Assembly (NCBI GenBank): GCA_002336105.1
Contig: DDEQ01000004.1
Coordinates: forward strand, 42,067 to 106,066
Reading direction: 5' to 3'
Length of the DNA stretch: 64,000 nucleotides
From: Chthonomonas sp. UBA1950
GTDB lineage: Bacteria > Armatimonadota > Fimbriimonadia > Fimbriimonadales > Fimbriimonadaceae
This document shows positions 9,131 through 20,593 of this stretch, piece after piece. Under the pieces are notes generated by a model, which ran no database searches, was not told the DNA's origin, and was given only the letters and a program-made list of their open reading frames with translations. Every line of letters starts with the position of its first letter. Position 1 is the first letter of the stretch. Made by a program: the position numbers and the translations under genes.

Positions 9131-9992
9131 TCGCATCAGCTTTGTTCTCGGCGAAGCATTCATCGCGCTTCGAAGGAATCGGTTCATGACATTCGCCTCG
9201 ATCAGCACCGTCGCATTGAGCTTCTTTTTGCTGGGAGGAATGACCTACGTTTTTTGGAGAACTAATGAGTACGCAAAAACGATTCCTGGCAAGTTTGAAA
9301 TGCGCGTTTTCCTAAAAGACGGAATGGGATTTGCTGACGTCAAAGAGACTGCCACGCAAATAAGAAAAATCCCTGGCGTCGCCGTCGTGAGTTGGATTCC
9401 ACGTGACAAAGCCTGGGATCGATTCAGGGTTGAACATCCAGACGTAGCCGATGTAGAGAATCCGCTTCCCCATTCATACAAGGTCACCATCAACAATCTC
9501 GACCTCGGGGACAGCGTAGCATCCCACATCCAAAAGCTCCCAACCGTCCGAGAAGGTGGGGTCCAATATCTTGCCGATGTTCAGCGATTCATCGACCAAA
9601 TGCTGAAGGTTTTGAGGTTGCTTGGCTTGTCCGGAGGGGGAATTTTGCTCGTTACTGGCGGAATTCTCATCTTTAATGCCATTCGGTTAACGATTGTCTC
9701 TCGAAGACTCGAAATCCGCATCATGCAACTCGTTGGAGCGAGCGGACTCACCTTAAAAACTCCGTTTATCATCGAAGGGTTGGTTCAAGGAGCCTTTGGA
9801 GGCCTTCTGTCGGCTTGCCTAATCGATGGAGCGCAATTAGCTCTGCAATCTCAAATCACAACATTTGACGCCTTCGCCAGCTTGCCGCCGTTTCCTTTCG
9901 TACAGGCGCTCGTCATCTTAGGAACGACCGGTGCGGCTTTTGGAGCGCTATGCTCTCTCGCCGCAGTTCACTTTCCAATGAAGGCAGAATGA
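9123..9992 (+). CDS. ftsX: Cell division permease-like protein FtsX
   Basis: A 289-residue inner-membrane partner of FtsE. It has a first membrane helix near 25-45, a large extracytoplasmic domain (about 55-160) containing the FtsX ferredoxin-like segment, then three more helices near 170-195, 220-240 and 260-285. The motif NAIRLTIVSRRLEIRIMQLVGA before helix 3 is typical of FtsX. It overlaps both neighbours (8 bp with ftsE, ATGA with the M23 gene), so the three should be made as a set. Confidence 0.92.
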   Translation: MLDRISFVLGEAFIALRRNRFMTFASISTVALSFFLLGGMTYVFWRTNEYAKTIPGKFEMRVFLKDGMGFADVKETATQIRKIPGVAVVSWIPRDKAWDRFRVEHPDVADVENPLPHSYKVTINNLDLGDSVASHIQKLPTVREGGVQYLADVQRFIDQMLKVLRLLGLSGGGILLVTGGILIFNAIRLTIVSRRLEIRIMQLVGASGLTLKTPFIIEGLVQGAFGGLLSACLIDGAQLALQSQITTFDAFASLPPFPFVQALVILGTTGAAFGALCSLAAVHFPMKAE

Positions 9993-11131
9993 AGAACGTC
10001 TGGCTGGCTTTGATATTGGTTTTGTCACTTAGTGGAGTAGCCCACGCGCAACCAAAACATCGGTCGAAGTCAGACCTTCAATCCAGCCTGGCAAAACTTC
10101 AAAAAAAGAAGCGAGCACTCGCGGCAGAATTGAAGCGAACAAACCGTCGTGCAAACGCTGTCGTCGCTGATATAGCGGTAGTTGATCATCAAATCATCGA
10201 CACACAAGCCGCGCTTGACAAGACCACGGAAAGACTCGAAGACAGTAAGACCGAGCAGCGTAGTTTGGGCGAACGTCTGAAATCGGCATCTGCTCAACTC
10301 GAAGTGACCCGTCAGCAAGTGCGAGCTAGAATCAGCCACATCTATACAAAAGGTCCAAACTCTGTTCTGTCTGCCCTTATTAGCACTAAGAGCGTCGGCG
10401 ATGTCGCCTCGCGATCCACTGTCATGGAAATGATTGCCAGGCAAGACCGCGACCTATTCAATCGATATCAGAAACTCAAAAGCGAAGTCTCTGACGCGAA
10501 GCGCCGCCAAGATCGGGTGGTTGCGCGGGTCTCAGATCTGAAGAAACAACAGGAAAACCAGCAGAGTCAACTTCAGGATCTTCGAGAGAACAAGAAGGAT
10601 GTTCTTGCTGGATTACGTAGTCGGCAAGGCGAAATCAAGAAAGCGCTCGCTCAATTTGAAGCCGATGAATCCAACATTGCCGCTCAGATCGCCGCTTATA
10701 ACAGGCGAGTGAAGTCAGGGAATGCGGGTCCCGCGTTGCCCACATTTACCGGACGTTTTGGTCGTCCAATCAACGCTCGGATCACAAGTGGGTTCGGAAT
10801 GCGATATCACCCAATTATCCACAAAGTGCGATTGCATGCAGGTATTGACTTTGGTGCACACATCGGCACGACCGTCGTCGCAGCGGCTGACGGCAGGGTT
10901 GTCGCAACAGGCTATGGAAGCGGCTTTGGCAACCGAGTCATCATCGATCACGGCGGCGGTGTGATGACCATTTATGGTCACCTTTCGCGATTTCGTTGTT
11001 CGCCCGGTCAGATGGTTCACAAAGGTGAACCCATTGCGGCTTCTGGGAACAGCGGACTCAGCACTGGACCCCATCTTCATTTTGAAGTGAGAGTCAACGG
11101 GAATCCGGTGAATCCATTGAGCCGGTTTTAA
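9989..11131 (+). CDS. EnvC-like murein hydrolase, M23 (LytM) peptidase with coiled coil
   Basis: A 380-residue exported protein. A signal peptide (about 1-21, ending AHA) is followed by a long coiled coil (about 25-245) and a C-terminal LytM domain. All zinc and catalytic motifs are kept: HAGIDFG, YGHLS and HLHFEV. It should therefore be an active endopeptidase, unlike E. coli EnvC, whose LytM domain is degenerate and only activates amidases. The ATG at 9989 overlaps the ftsX stop. The coiled coil probably docks on FtsX. Its 3' end overlaps the convergent glycosyltransferase gene by four bases. Confidence 0.9.
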   Translation: MKNVWLALILVLSLSGVAHAQPKHRSKSDLQSSLAKLQKKKRALAAELKRTNRRANAVVADIAVVDHQIIDTQAALDKTTERLEDSKTEQRSLGERLKSASAQLEVTRQQVRARISHIYTKGPNSVLSALISTKSVGDVASRSTVMEMIARQDRDLFNRYQKLKSEVSDAKRRQDRVVARVSDLKKQQENQQSQLQDLRENKKDVLAGLRSRQGEIKKALAQFEADESNIAAQIAAYNRRVKSGNAGPALPTFTGRFGRPINARITSGFGMRYHPIIHKVRLHAGIDFGAHIGTTVVAAADGRVVATGYGSGFGNRVIIDHGGGVMTIYGHLSRFRCSPGQMVHKGEPIAASGNSGLSTGPHLHFEVRVNGNPVNPLSRF

Positions 11132-13116
11132 GCAGCAGGCTCAGAAACCACATTGAGGTTGTGCCTTGCCCGCTCATGTCTCGGATCGATCACCAAAGCC
11201 TGTTCATACATCCGCGCGGCAGCATCGCCCAGGCCAACCTGGGCAAGACAGTTAGCCAGCGTAAACCACCCGTCTGCGTTCACTGGATCGTGGCGTAATC
11301 CTGCTTCATATAGGTGAGCTGCATCATGATAGAGTCCGAGCCGATAAAGCAGATCACCGCAATTGAAATATCCGTTGGCTTGTTCAGGCGCGCGTTTGAT
11401 TGCTTCGGTAAAGCAAGAAAGCGCCCGTTCGTGTTCTCCTGACGCCTCAAGAGCACGTCCCCAATTTACAAGGATGTCAGACGTCGGCTCGCTTACCTTG
11501 GCAAACTCTTCATAGGCTTCGACGATTGCTGAGAGATTGCCCCAAGCCTCGCAAGCCCCAGCCCAACCAACCCACGATTCGTAATCGGTTTGATCGGCGT
11601 ACCATGCATCCGAAAACGCCTTAGCTGCCTTCTCGTAGTTGTGCTCCGCTGATAGTAGTCGCCCGGTTCCCTTGAGAGCCAAAACTCTTGTGCTCGGGTC
11701 TTCTGTTGCAGAGGAATAAGACTCCAGAGCCTCTTGTCCTCGATTCATTTTTTCGAGTGTCGCACCTCGAGAAAAGTGACATGGAGCAAAGCCAGGGTCG
11801 ACTCGGAGAGCGTGCTCGAATTCGGCGAGAGCTTCTTGGAACCGCCCCAACACGGCCAAAATCTGACCGCGAAGCACATTTCGTTTATGGGTTTCGATGC
11901 CACGATCGCCCGATAAACCCACGGGCCAACTTTGTGCCAAGCATCTGTCGATGGACTCAAGTGCTAGCCTAGCTTCGCCTTTCTTCAGCAAAACCTGTGC
12001 CCGTTCGAAATCGATGATTAAGCCGCCAAATCCATGTTTCTCCGCTTCGTCACATGAGGCCAGTGCGGCATCAAGCTTGGACTGCGCAGTTTGTGCCTGA
12101 ACTAGGTTTTGAAATGCCAAGATGGCAAACGGAGCTCCTGGCATCAGATAGCGGGTCGAGTTTCTCGCCGCGTTTTCTGCCTCTGCAAATCGATTCGCTA
12201 CGATCAGTGCCATCGAGAGGTTAAACCACTGAAAGGCATCGTCCGGGGCTTCGCGGACTTCCCTTTCAAGCAATGTAATCGTTCTTTCTGCCTTCCCCTT
12301 CGCCTCCATGATCGCAGGGCGATATCCGTAATGGATGATCTTGACTCCTTCAAGTCTTGCCCAAGGCAAACCGAGAAGTTCGAGCGATGGGCAGACCTGC
12401 TCATGGATTCTGCCTGTAAACTTGATTTGCGGATGTCGACGAAAAAGCCGAACCGCTGAGTGAGTGAACGTTGAACCACCCTCTCGGTTATCTGTGGGGT
12501 TGATGATCTCAATGTCGTATCCGCCAAAGTGCGGCCTGATCACGGCACGATGAATGGCTTCCTCGCTTCCAACATCCAAAACTTCGTCAGCATCAATCCA
12601 AAGAATCCAAGGCTTTGTGGCCAGTTGCAGGGCATGGTTTCGAGCAGCTGAAAAGTCGTCGCACCATTTGAAGTTGCCGATAACGACGTTGTGTTCCTGC
12701 GCGATTTCAATTGTTCGGTCAGTGCTTCCGGTATCGACGACAACTATTTCATTAACTCGTCCCGCGAGACTCTCTAGACACCGACCTAGGTTGTCCTCTT
12801 CATTCTTCACGATCAGGCACGCGGATATTTCGATGCCAATATCGTCTCGACGGCCCGGGCTGGTGAGGGTAGAGCAATAGGCATGATCGCTTAATATTTG
12901 CTTAAGGAGCGCAAATCGCTGACCACCTTCACAAACGCCGGATAGTCTGGCGGCAGATCCTTCGTCTGCTTTCAAGCAGTGAAGGAGTGCAAGCTCGCAA
13001 AGTAGATCAGCGTTACTCGGGTGTCGTAGTAACGCTGCTTGTAAAATCGCTTCGGCTTCGGTATATCGCCTAGCCAGGACCGCTGCGCGGGCCTGATCGG
13101 CTGCTGGATGGGTCAT
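11128..13116 (-). CDS. GT2 family glycosyltransferase fused to TPR repeats
   Basis: A 662-residue protein. Residues 1-50 resemble a TPR, residues about 95-330 are a GT-A glycosyltransferase (SACLIVKNEEDNLGRCLESL, then VVVDTGSTDRT, then the DxD-type WIDADEVLD), and about 350-650 are TPR repeats. Such GT2-TPR proteins decorate polysaccharides or proteins in many soil bacteria; the acceptor is unknown. Its start overlaps the stop of the MerR gene (ATGA), so it is the last gene of a four-gene minus-strand unit. Confidence 0.87.
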   Translation of the reverse strand: MTHPAADQARAAVLARRYTEAEAILQAALLRHPSNADLLCELALLHCLKADEGSAARLSGVCEGGQRFALLKQILSDHAYCSTLTSPGRRDDIGIEISACLIVKNEEDNLGRCLESLAGRVNEIVVVDTGSTDRTIEIAQEHNVVIGNFKWCDDFSAARNHALQLATKPWILWIDADEVLDVGSEEAIHRAVIRPHFGGYDIEIINPTDNREGGSTFTHSAVRLFRRHPQIKFTGRIHEQVCPSLELLGLPWARLEGVKIIHYGYRPAIMEAKGKAERTITLLEREVREAPDDAFQWFNLSMALIVANRFAEAENAARNSTRYLMPGAPFAILAFQNLVQAQTAQSKLDAALASCDEAEKHGFGGLIIDFERAQVLLKKGEARLALESIDRCLAQSWPVGLSGDRGIETHKRNVLRGQILAVLGRFQEALAEFEHALRVDPGFAPCHFSRGATLEKMNRGQEALESYSSATEDPSTRVLALKGTGRLLSAEHNYEKAAKAFSDAWYADQTDYESWVGWAGACEAWGNLSAIVEAYEEFAKVSEPTSDILVNWGRALEASGEHERALSCFTEAIKRAPEQANGYFNCGDLLYRLGLYHDAAHLYEAGLRHDPVNADGWFTLANCLAQVGLGDAAARMYEQALVIDPRHERARHNLNVVSEPAA

Positions 13117-13385
13117 GCAACTTCTCGCGAATGGCGTTCAAGATGCTTCCTTGCGCCTGCGATACTGAACATTTCATCTCGCAGCAGCCGCTTTATGAGA
13201 AAAACGGTTTGGATGTCGCGTGGTCGGTATCTTCTTTGCCCACCGTCTGTTCGCTCGGGGTCAAGATAAAGAGCAAACTCTTTTTCCCAATACCTAAGCG
13301 TGTGGACTTCGACACCGGTTATGCGGCTCGCCATGCTTATACTAACCGCTTGATCTGCCCTACTCATTCGATTCTCGCTCGACAT
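13113..13385 (-). CDS. MerR-family transcriptional regulator
   Basis: About 90 residues from the chosen ATG at 13385. The MerR winged helix is complete: VSISMASRITGVEVHTLRYWEKEF, then TDGGQRRYRPRDIQTVFLIKRLL. There is no cysteine-bearing effector loop and almost no dimerisation helix, so it resembles minimal MerR-like proteins. Two upstream in-frame starts exist (13415 and 13463) but lack clear ribosome sites. It overlaps the glycosyltransferase gene by ATGA. Confidence 0.8.
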   Translation of the reverse strand: MSSENRMSRADQAVSISMASRITGVEVHTLRYWEKEFALYLDPERTDGGQRRYRPRDIQTVFLIKRLLRDEMFSIAGARKHLERHSREVA

Positions 13386-13505
13386 CCGTTCTGTGGACCC
13401 TTCCGGTGGTCCCATGAAGAATGTCGGACACTTCCTGGTGTTTTTGCAGGGTAGTAGGTTCAAACAAAAAGGGAATCTTGTTTTGAGTGCGAATATTGAA
13501 CGAGA

Positions 13506-13895
13506 CTAATACTTCTCGTGACCCGGGTGGACGCACTTGACAGTGCAAGTCGTCGGATCGAGAACGTACGGTTCTTTCCCGATGGGGTCACACAGAAAGT
13601 CAGACGAGAGCTTCAAGTCTTGCAGACTTGCTGGACATTGTTCTTCTCCGCTTGACTGAGCCACTTGAATCGCCAAACGAACCTGGCCCAGGTTAGACCG
13701 GCAGACATCATCTTTGGCAGCAAGTTGGCTTCGACCAAGCACAGTCTTGCCTTTCTTGTCCGCACGCTCGGGAACCTTTTGCGAACCGCCTATGCCAAGT
13801 ACTGAGCCGCCTTTGAACAAAACGACAACGAGCACCAGAATAATGGCGACTGTAACAAGCACACCAACCATCGAATTGCCGCGTAATCGCTTCAT
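13506..13895 (-). CDS. Pilin-like or GspG-like membrane-anchored protein
   Basis: A 129-residue protein from the ATG at 13895, which overlaps the TGA of the upstream gene. MKRLRGNSMVGVLVTVAIILVLV is a basic N-terminus plus membrane helix resembling a divergent prepilin leader, though Glu5 is absent. The mature part has four cysteines (CRSN, QCPASL, FLCDP, CTVKCVHPGH), giving likely disulphides. The segment CPASLQDL followed by DPIGKEPYVLDP resembles the C-terminal layout of pseudopilin GspG. The exact role is unknown. Confidence 0.65.
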   Translation of the reverse strand: MKRLRGNSMVGVLVTVAIILVLVVVLFKGGSVLGIGGSQKVPERADKKGKTVLGRSQLAAKDDVCRSNLGQVRLAIQVAQSSGEEQCPASLQDLKLSSDFLCDPIGKEPYVLDPTTCTVKCVHPGHEKY

Positions 13896-14281
13896 ATCAC
13901 TTTGACTTTCGCTAGAACCTGACCAAACTCGACAGCTTGACCTTCGTGAACGCAAACCTCGACAACTTCACCGGCGAGCTTAGAAAAGACTTCGTTTTGG
14001 ATTCCAAGCGCAGTGAGAACCGCGACCAAATCACCACTCTTGATGATTGAGCCTACTTCAAGCGGCTTCGGTGCTGAACGATAGTAACCGACCAACGTGG
14101 CTGTGATTGGTTTGATTTCGTCAGCAATGACTGACTCTCCGCTCTTAGCGACACCGGGCGGGGTCGGAGCGAGTCGAGCGACGAACTGGTCATCTCCAAG
14201 CGCTAGTTCGACTTCAGCAAAGCCTTTTTGTCGTGCAGCCGATAGTGCGTGGCGCACATGGTCAAGGTTCAAAGACGCCAT
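13892..14281 (-). CDS. Biotin carboxyl carrier-like protein lacking the biotinylated lysine
   Basis: A 129-residue protein with the AccB layout: a helical N-terminus, a Pro/Ala linker and a C-terminal biotinyl-type barrel (about 55-129). The conserved EAMKM turn that carries biotin reads TALGIQNEV at 90-98, so Gly93 replaces the lysine and biotin cannot be attached. The rest of the fold signature (VGSIIKSGDLVAV, GEVVEVCVHEGQAVEFGQVLAKV) is intact, so this is not decay. Plant BADC proteins are similar lysine-less subunits that regulate acetyl-CoA carboxylase; a comparable role here is inference. It heads the unit with pilin-like, MerR and GT2 genes. Confidence 0.82.
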   Translation of the reverse strand: MASLNLDHVRHALSAARQKGFAEVELALGDDQFVARLAPTPPGVAKSGESVIADEIKPITATLVGYYRSAPKPLEVGSIIKSGDLVAVLTALGIQNEVFSKLAGEVVEVCVHEGQAVEFGQVLAKVKVI

Positions 14282-14290
14282 GGGATCGAC

Positions 14291-14296
14291 AGTTTA
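14291..14296 (-). promoter_or_regulatory. -10 box of biotin-carrier-like gene
   Basis: TAAACT on the minus strand, preceded by GG, ends 9 nt before the ATG at 14281. No Shine-Dalgarno sequence intervenes, so the leader would be about 3 nt. Confidence 0.5.
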
Positions 14297-14307
14297 CCCA
14301 GCACTGA

Positions 14308-16572
<2,265 letters not shown>

Positions 16573-16595
16573 TCTGCCACCAACTATGGTCGAAC

Positions 16596-16627
16596 AGCCC
16601 TCTTCTATGATTTCGTAGAAGAGGGCT
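16596..16627 (+). terminator. gyrB terminator
   Basis: A perfect 12-bp stem, AGCCCTCTTCTA (16596-16607) with TAGAAGAGGGCT (16616-16627), is followed by a T-rich stretch (TTTCGTCTTTATT). Confidence 0.85.
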
Positions 16628-16706
16628 TTCGTCTTTATTCGTTCCTTTTTGTTGGCCTATCTGATTGTTTCATGAAAGCCCGGAATCAACTTGAAAGACC
16701 TGATCG

Positions 16707-16712
16707 TAAACT
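16707..16712 (+). promoter_or_regulatory. -10 box of the SARP-type regulator, leaderless
   Basis: TAAACT places the expected start of transcription at 16719, exactly the A of the third of three consecutive in-frame start codons (GTG ATG ATG). This favours 16719 as the translation start. Confidence 0.55.
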
Positions 16713-16718
16713 GTGATG

Positions 16719-19700
16719 ATGGAGGTCGTATGGCGAATCGAAATGCTCGGCACTATACGAGCTTCAAACGGCGACATTGCCGTATCACGGTTCCGAACAA
16801 AACGAGTCGCTGCTCTTTTAGCCTATCTTGCAATCAATAAGTCCCGAGCCTTTTCACGAGACGAATTGGCTGAACTCCTCTGGCCAGAAGGCGAACCGGA
16901 AACCATCCGCCGAAATCTCAGGCAAGCTTTGCTCTCTTTGCGACACGCGGTGGAGCCGCCTCCGCTCCCCCAAGGTTCGATCATCTTGGCAGAGCAAGAT
17001 CGATTGCAGATAGCCTCCAACCGGATTGTCACCGATGTTTCCGAGTTTGAAACACTCATAAAGCAATCTGAACTGCAAAGCGGACCAGATCGAATAGGAA
17101 AACTCAAACAAGCCATCGATCTTTATGCTGGCGACTTCTTGCCTGGCTTTCACGATGAGTGGGTCCAAAACGAGCGTCTTCGGCTAGAGGACTTACTTCT
17201 TAAGGCTATTTCTATGCTCGTGGCCGAGTGCGAGCTGATCGAGGAGCCCGAAGACGCTATCCACTATTTACGAATCGCCATCGACCACGAACCCCTTTCA
17301 GAAGCCTTGCACTACAACCTTATGCAGCAATACATGAAGGTTAACCGAGCGGCTAGTGCGGTAAAGCAGTTCGAGAAGCTAGAAGCCTTACTCCGAGAAC
17401 AACTCGACACATTGCCAGAAGATGACACGATTCGATTAGCAGAGAGCGCTCGGGCTTCCATTGGTGAATCGATTGCGCCGAATGTTCGAAGAAAATCACA
17501 AACAGTTGAATCCCGGATGGCTATTGAGCCGCACATCAGTCGACTTCCGATTCAGCTCACACGTTGTTTTGGCAGAGATCGAGAAATCGATCAAATCGTT
17601 TCACTGCTTCAAAACAACCGGTTGGTCTCTGTACTTGGCCCAGCAGGAACTGGCAAAACAAGGCTGTCCATCGAGGTCGCGAAAGTCAGGTCATCCACAG
17701 AAAATGTCTTTTTCGTCCCGTTGGCTGACCTTGGCACGGCAGCAGAAATCCCAGATCAAATCGTTGAAGTCATCCGAGCCAAACACGGCAAAACTCCGGC
17801 AGAGCGAATAGCGAACGCGTTTTTCGATAACCCAGGACTGATCGTGCTCGATAACTTCGAACATCTCGTCGAGGAAGGCGCTTCCATCGTCTCCGAGCTT
17901 CTGATTTCGGTGCCGAAGCTCAAGTTTATCGTGACGTCGCGTCAAGCACTCAAGAATGTTGGCGAGCAAGAATTCCCACTTGCCCCGCTCCCTATTCCCA
18001 TCAGTCTAGACATACGGTCTCAAGAGGAACTCTCCGAATTAGCCAAGAATCCCAGTATTCAGCTTCTGATTGATCGATGTCAGGCAGTTCGACCTGATAT
18101 TCAGATAACAAAGCTGAACGCGCCTTACTTGGTCGAAATCTGCTCGAAACTCGAAGGTATCCCTCTCGCGATTGAACTGGCTGCAGGCTTATCGAATGCC
18201 TTCACTCCAAGTCAGATCACCAAGCATCTTGATAATCGACTTGCCGCACTCACAAGCCGAAAGCGCGATGTTGTTGAGCGACAAAGGAGTTTAAGGGCGG
18301 CGATTGACTATAGCTACAGCATCCTCTCAAAGGACCAACAAGCGTTGTTTGCGGCACTCTCAATTTTTCGTGGCGGTTTCACGGCCAAGGCAGCGGCTTC
18401 AATTCTCGGGGGAATTAGCAACGTAAGTTGCCTTGAAATCATCCTAGATCTCCAAGAGCGTTCGCTTCTTCGTTCGGAGGAACACGATGAGAATGGGGAA
18501 ATCCGGTTTCGACTTTTGGAGACTTTCCGCGAGTTTGGTGATGAATCTCTCGATGTCGAAACCAAGCTAAACCTGAAACTGGCTCACGCAAACTATTTCA
18601 CCCAGTTAGGCAAAGACTTTCAGGGCATAAATGAGGCCGCAACCCGAGCAATGATTCATGCCGTAGTCGACGCCGATTACGGAAATTACATCGCGGCCCT
18701 TGAGTTCTTGGTCGAGCAAAATAATCTTGACGATGCAGTGCGTCTGTTGATGCAGCTCACTACTTTGTGGGATGTTCGAGGCACGAAATCGCTTGAGAAA
18801 CGTTTGGTGCACCAGATCGCAAACCTCCCAACGTTTAGCGAGGTCGATCCAGAACTCCGAATCGAGCTGCTACGAATGCTCGGAACAACTTATCTGCGAG
18901 ACTCTGAGTTTCGTGCCGCCTACGACGCCTGCGAACGTGCCCTTGAGGTCGCCATAGATGCGAATATTAAGTACAGAATAGCTAGTTGCTACTTTGGAAT
19001 GGCGCTCAATGCTGGGTTGCTTGGTGAACCCGAATCTTGCCTCGCACTCTGTGATCGAGTGCTGGAACACGCTGACCCAAACAACGGAATCCTGCTAGAG
19101 AGAACCTACGTTAGCATTGGAAGTGCTCAATGGGGACTCGGACATCTCAGCGAAGCGGAGGCTGCTTTTCGGAAAGCTCGTGAAGTATCCGTTTCCTTCC
19201 GCCATGGAGAGCCAGATGGCTTGATCATGGCGCATCTTGGTGGCGTCCTTCTCGACCAGAACAAGCTTGATGAAGCTATGGTTGCCGCCTCTGAAGGGAT
19301 ACGAATCAGCAAGATTTCGAAAAACGAGATCAGCTACGCGGCAAGTCTTTCGGTGATCGCTCGGTATCATCACGCCAAAATGAACTTCGAGGCGGCTCTG
19401 GCAACCAGTTTTGAAGCACTCCAGAAAGCCTCCGAAATGGAGATCGGGGTGTATGGGATGGAAACCATTCGAAGACATGCCTATATACTCGCCGATTCAG
19501 GATCGCTTCATCGGTCAGTCGTGCTAATCGCGGCTTCGATGGGAACGGGAGCTTTGGAAACAAAACACCAAACCGACGAAAGAGAAGCTGTTCTCGCACA
19601 CCTACGAACATTACTTTCTAGTGCAGACTTCGAAAAAGCTTGGGCAACTGGCCTGGGTATGAATCTTGGAAATGCGTTTAATTTGGCGTTGAATTCTTAA
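16719..19700 (+). CDS. SARP-type (BTAD) regulator with AAA/NB-ARC-like ATPase and TPR repeats
   Basis: A protein of about 993 residues, soluble. Residues 1-95 are an OmpR-like winged helix (FRTKRVAALLAYLAINKSR, ELLWPEGEPETIRRNLRQAL). About 100-250 is a BTAD helical domain. About 290-560 is a STAND-type ATPase with Walker A GPAGTGKTR and Walker B LIVLDNFEHL, and the last 400 residues are TPR-like. The layout matches AfsR-like regulators of Actinobacteria and their relatives in Chloroflexi. These switch on ATP binding after sensing a ligand or partner through the TPR region. It stands alone between the gyrB terminator and prepilin copy 3; targets are unknown. Confidence 0.88.
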   Translation: MEVVWRIEMLGTIRASNGDIAVSRFRTKRVAALLAYLAINKSRAFSRDELAELLWPEGEPETIRRNLRQALLSLRHAVEPPPLPQGSIILAEQDRLQIASNRIVTDVSEFETLIKQSELQSGPDRIGKLKQAIDLYAGDFLPGFHDEWVQNERLRLEDLLLKAISMLVAECELIEEPEDAIHYLRIAIDHEPLSEALHYNLMQQYMKVNRAASAVKQFEKLEALLREQLDTLPEDDTIRLAESARASIGESIAPNVRRKSQTVESRMAIEPHISRLPIQLTRCFGRDREIDQIVSLLQNNRLVSVLGPAGTGKTRLSIEVAKVRSSTENVFFVPLADLGTAAEIPDQIVEVIRAKHGKTPAERIANAFFDNPGLIVLDNFEHLVEEGASIVSELLISVPKLKFIVTSRQALKNVGEQEFPLAPLPIPISLDIRSQEELSELAKNPSIQLLIDRCQAVRPDIQITKLNAPYLVEICSKLEGIPLAIELAAGLSNAFTPSQITKHLDNRLAALTSRKRDVVERQRSLRAAIDYSYSILSKDQQALFAALSIFRGGFTAKAAASILGGISNVSCLEIILDLQERSLLRSEEHDENGEIRFRLLETFREFGDESLDVETKLNLKLAHANYFTQLGKDFQGINEAATRAMIHAVVDADYGNYIAALEFLVEQNNLDDAVRLLMQLTTLWDVRGTKSLEKRLVHQIANLPTFSEVDPELRIELLRMLGTTYLRDSEFRAAYDACERALEVAIDANIKYRIASCYFGMALNAGLLGEPESCLALCDRVLEHADPNNGILLERTYVSIGSAQWGLGHLSEAEAAFRKAREVSVSFRHGEPDGLIMAHLGGVLLDQNKLDEAMVAASEGIRISKISKNEISYAASLSVIARYHHAKMNFEAALATSFEALQKASEMEIGVYGMETIRRHAYILADSGSLHRSVVLIAASMGTGALETKHQTDEREAVLAHLRTLLSSADFEKAWATGLGMNLGNAFNLALNS

Positions 19701-19783
19701 CATTTCCCTTCTGTTGATGTTTGGTTGACGGGCCTATGTTAGCGTTAAGGTCTGAGGATTCTTTTTTTGGTGGACTCATTCCT

Positions 19784-20593
19784 ATGTTATCAATGAAAAA
19801 GGCTTTTACCCTTATTGAGTTGCTTGTGGTTATCGCAATCATCGCGATCCTAGCAGCTATCTTATTTCCAGTATTTGCTCAAGCAAAAGAAGCAGCAAAG
19901 AAAACTTCTTGCCTTTCCAACGTTAAGCAAGTTGCAGTCGCGACTCAGATGTACAACGGTGATTACGATGACACTGAGCCACTGATTCTTTACGCAACAT
20001 TCAACGGCCCAGTCATGGATCAAAGCTATTGGTTTGGTCGATTTCACGTCGACTTTAGCCAGATGCGAGTTGAGTTCCAAACCGATGGCGGACTTCTGCA
20101 GCCTTATATGAAGAGTCAGCCAATCGTCGGGTGTGCTTCATCGGCAAGCACCCTCCGAGCAAGCAAGCTGTGGTCTAGCCCACCCTTCACGCTCGTCAAC
20201 TTCGAGAATGCACCTCTCGGAATCGGCATGAACATTAACGTTGTGAAGTACTCAGGCAACGCTGTAAACGCCTCCGAAATTGCTTCGAGCGCTGAAACAA
20301 TCTTGCTCGCAGACGGTGCCCAACTGAGCGGAAGCACTCTCTCAGTTGCCGTAAGCATTCAAGGTACGACCGGACTGCCAACAACCTACGGAATCCATTC
20401 AGACAAGGCAAACGTCGGCTGGGTTGACGGTCACGCGAAGTCAATGAGTCTTGGAAAGCGCCCGGTCTCGTACTACTCGGGACAGGACCAAAAAGATGCT
20501 TATGAGAAGGCTCACTTCGGCGACGTCATGAATGGATCCTATCCTTACGGAAACACTTGGGAGAACTACTATTACCGCGTTGACAAGCCCTAA
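19784..20593 (+). CDS. Prepilin-like protein with ADGH-type motif (copy 3)
   Basis: A protein of about 269 residues. MLSMKKA precedes [18 protein letters not shown], the prepilin peptidase site and helix. The C-terminal part has [17 protein letters not shown], a true H-X9-DG motif. I chose the ATG at 19784 (GGTGG 9 nt upstream) over 19793; an in-frame TTG at 19721 is too far upstream. It is followed, with overlap, by a small lipoprotein and then a TlpA-like gene, all in one direction. Confidence 0.86.
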   Translation: MLSMKKAFTLIELLVVIAIIAILAAILFPVFAQAKEAAKKTSCLSNVKQVAVATQMYNGDYDDTEPLILYATFNGPVMDQSYWFGRFHVDFSQMRVEFQTDGGLLQPYMKSQPIVGCASSASTLRASKLWSSPPFTLVNFENAPLGIGMNINVVKYSGNAVNASEIASSAETILLADGAQLSGSTLSVAVSIQGTTGLPTTYGIHSDKANVGWVDGHAKSMSLGKRPVSYYSGQDQKDAYEKAHFGDVMNGSYPYGNTWENYYYRVDKP

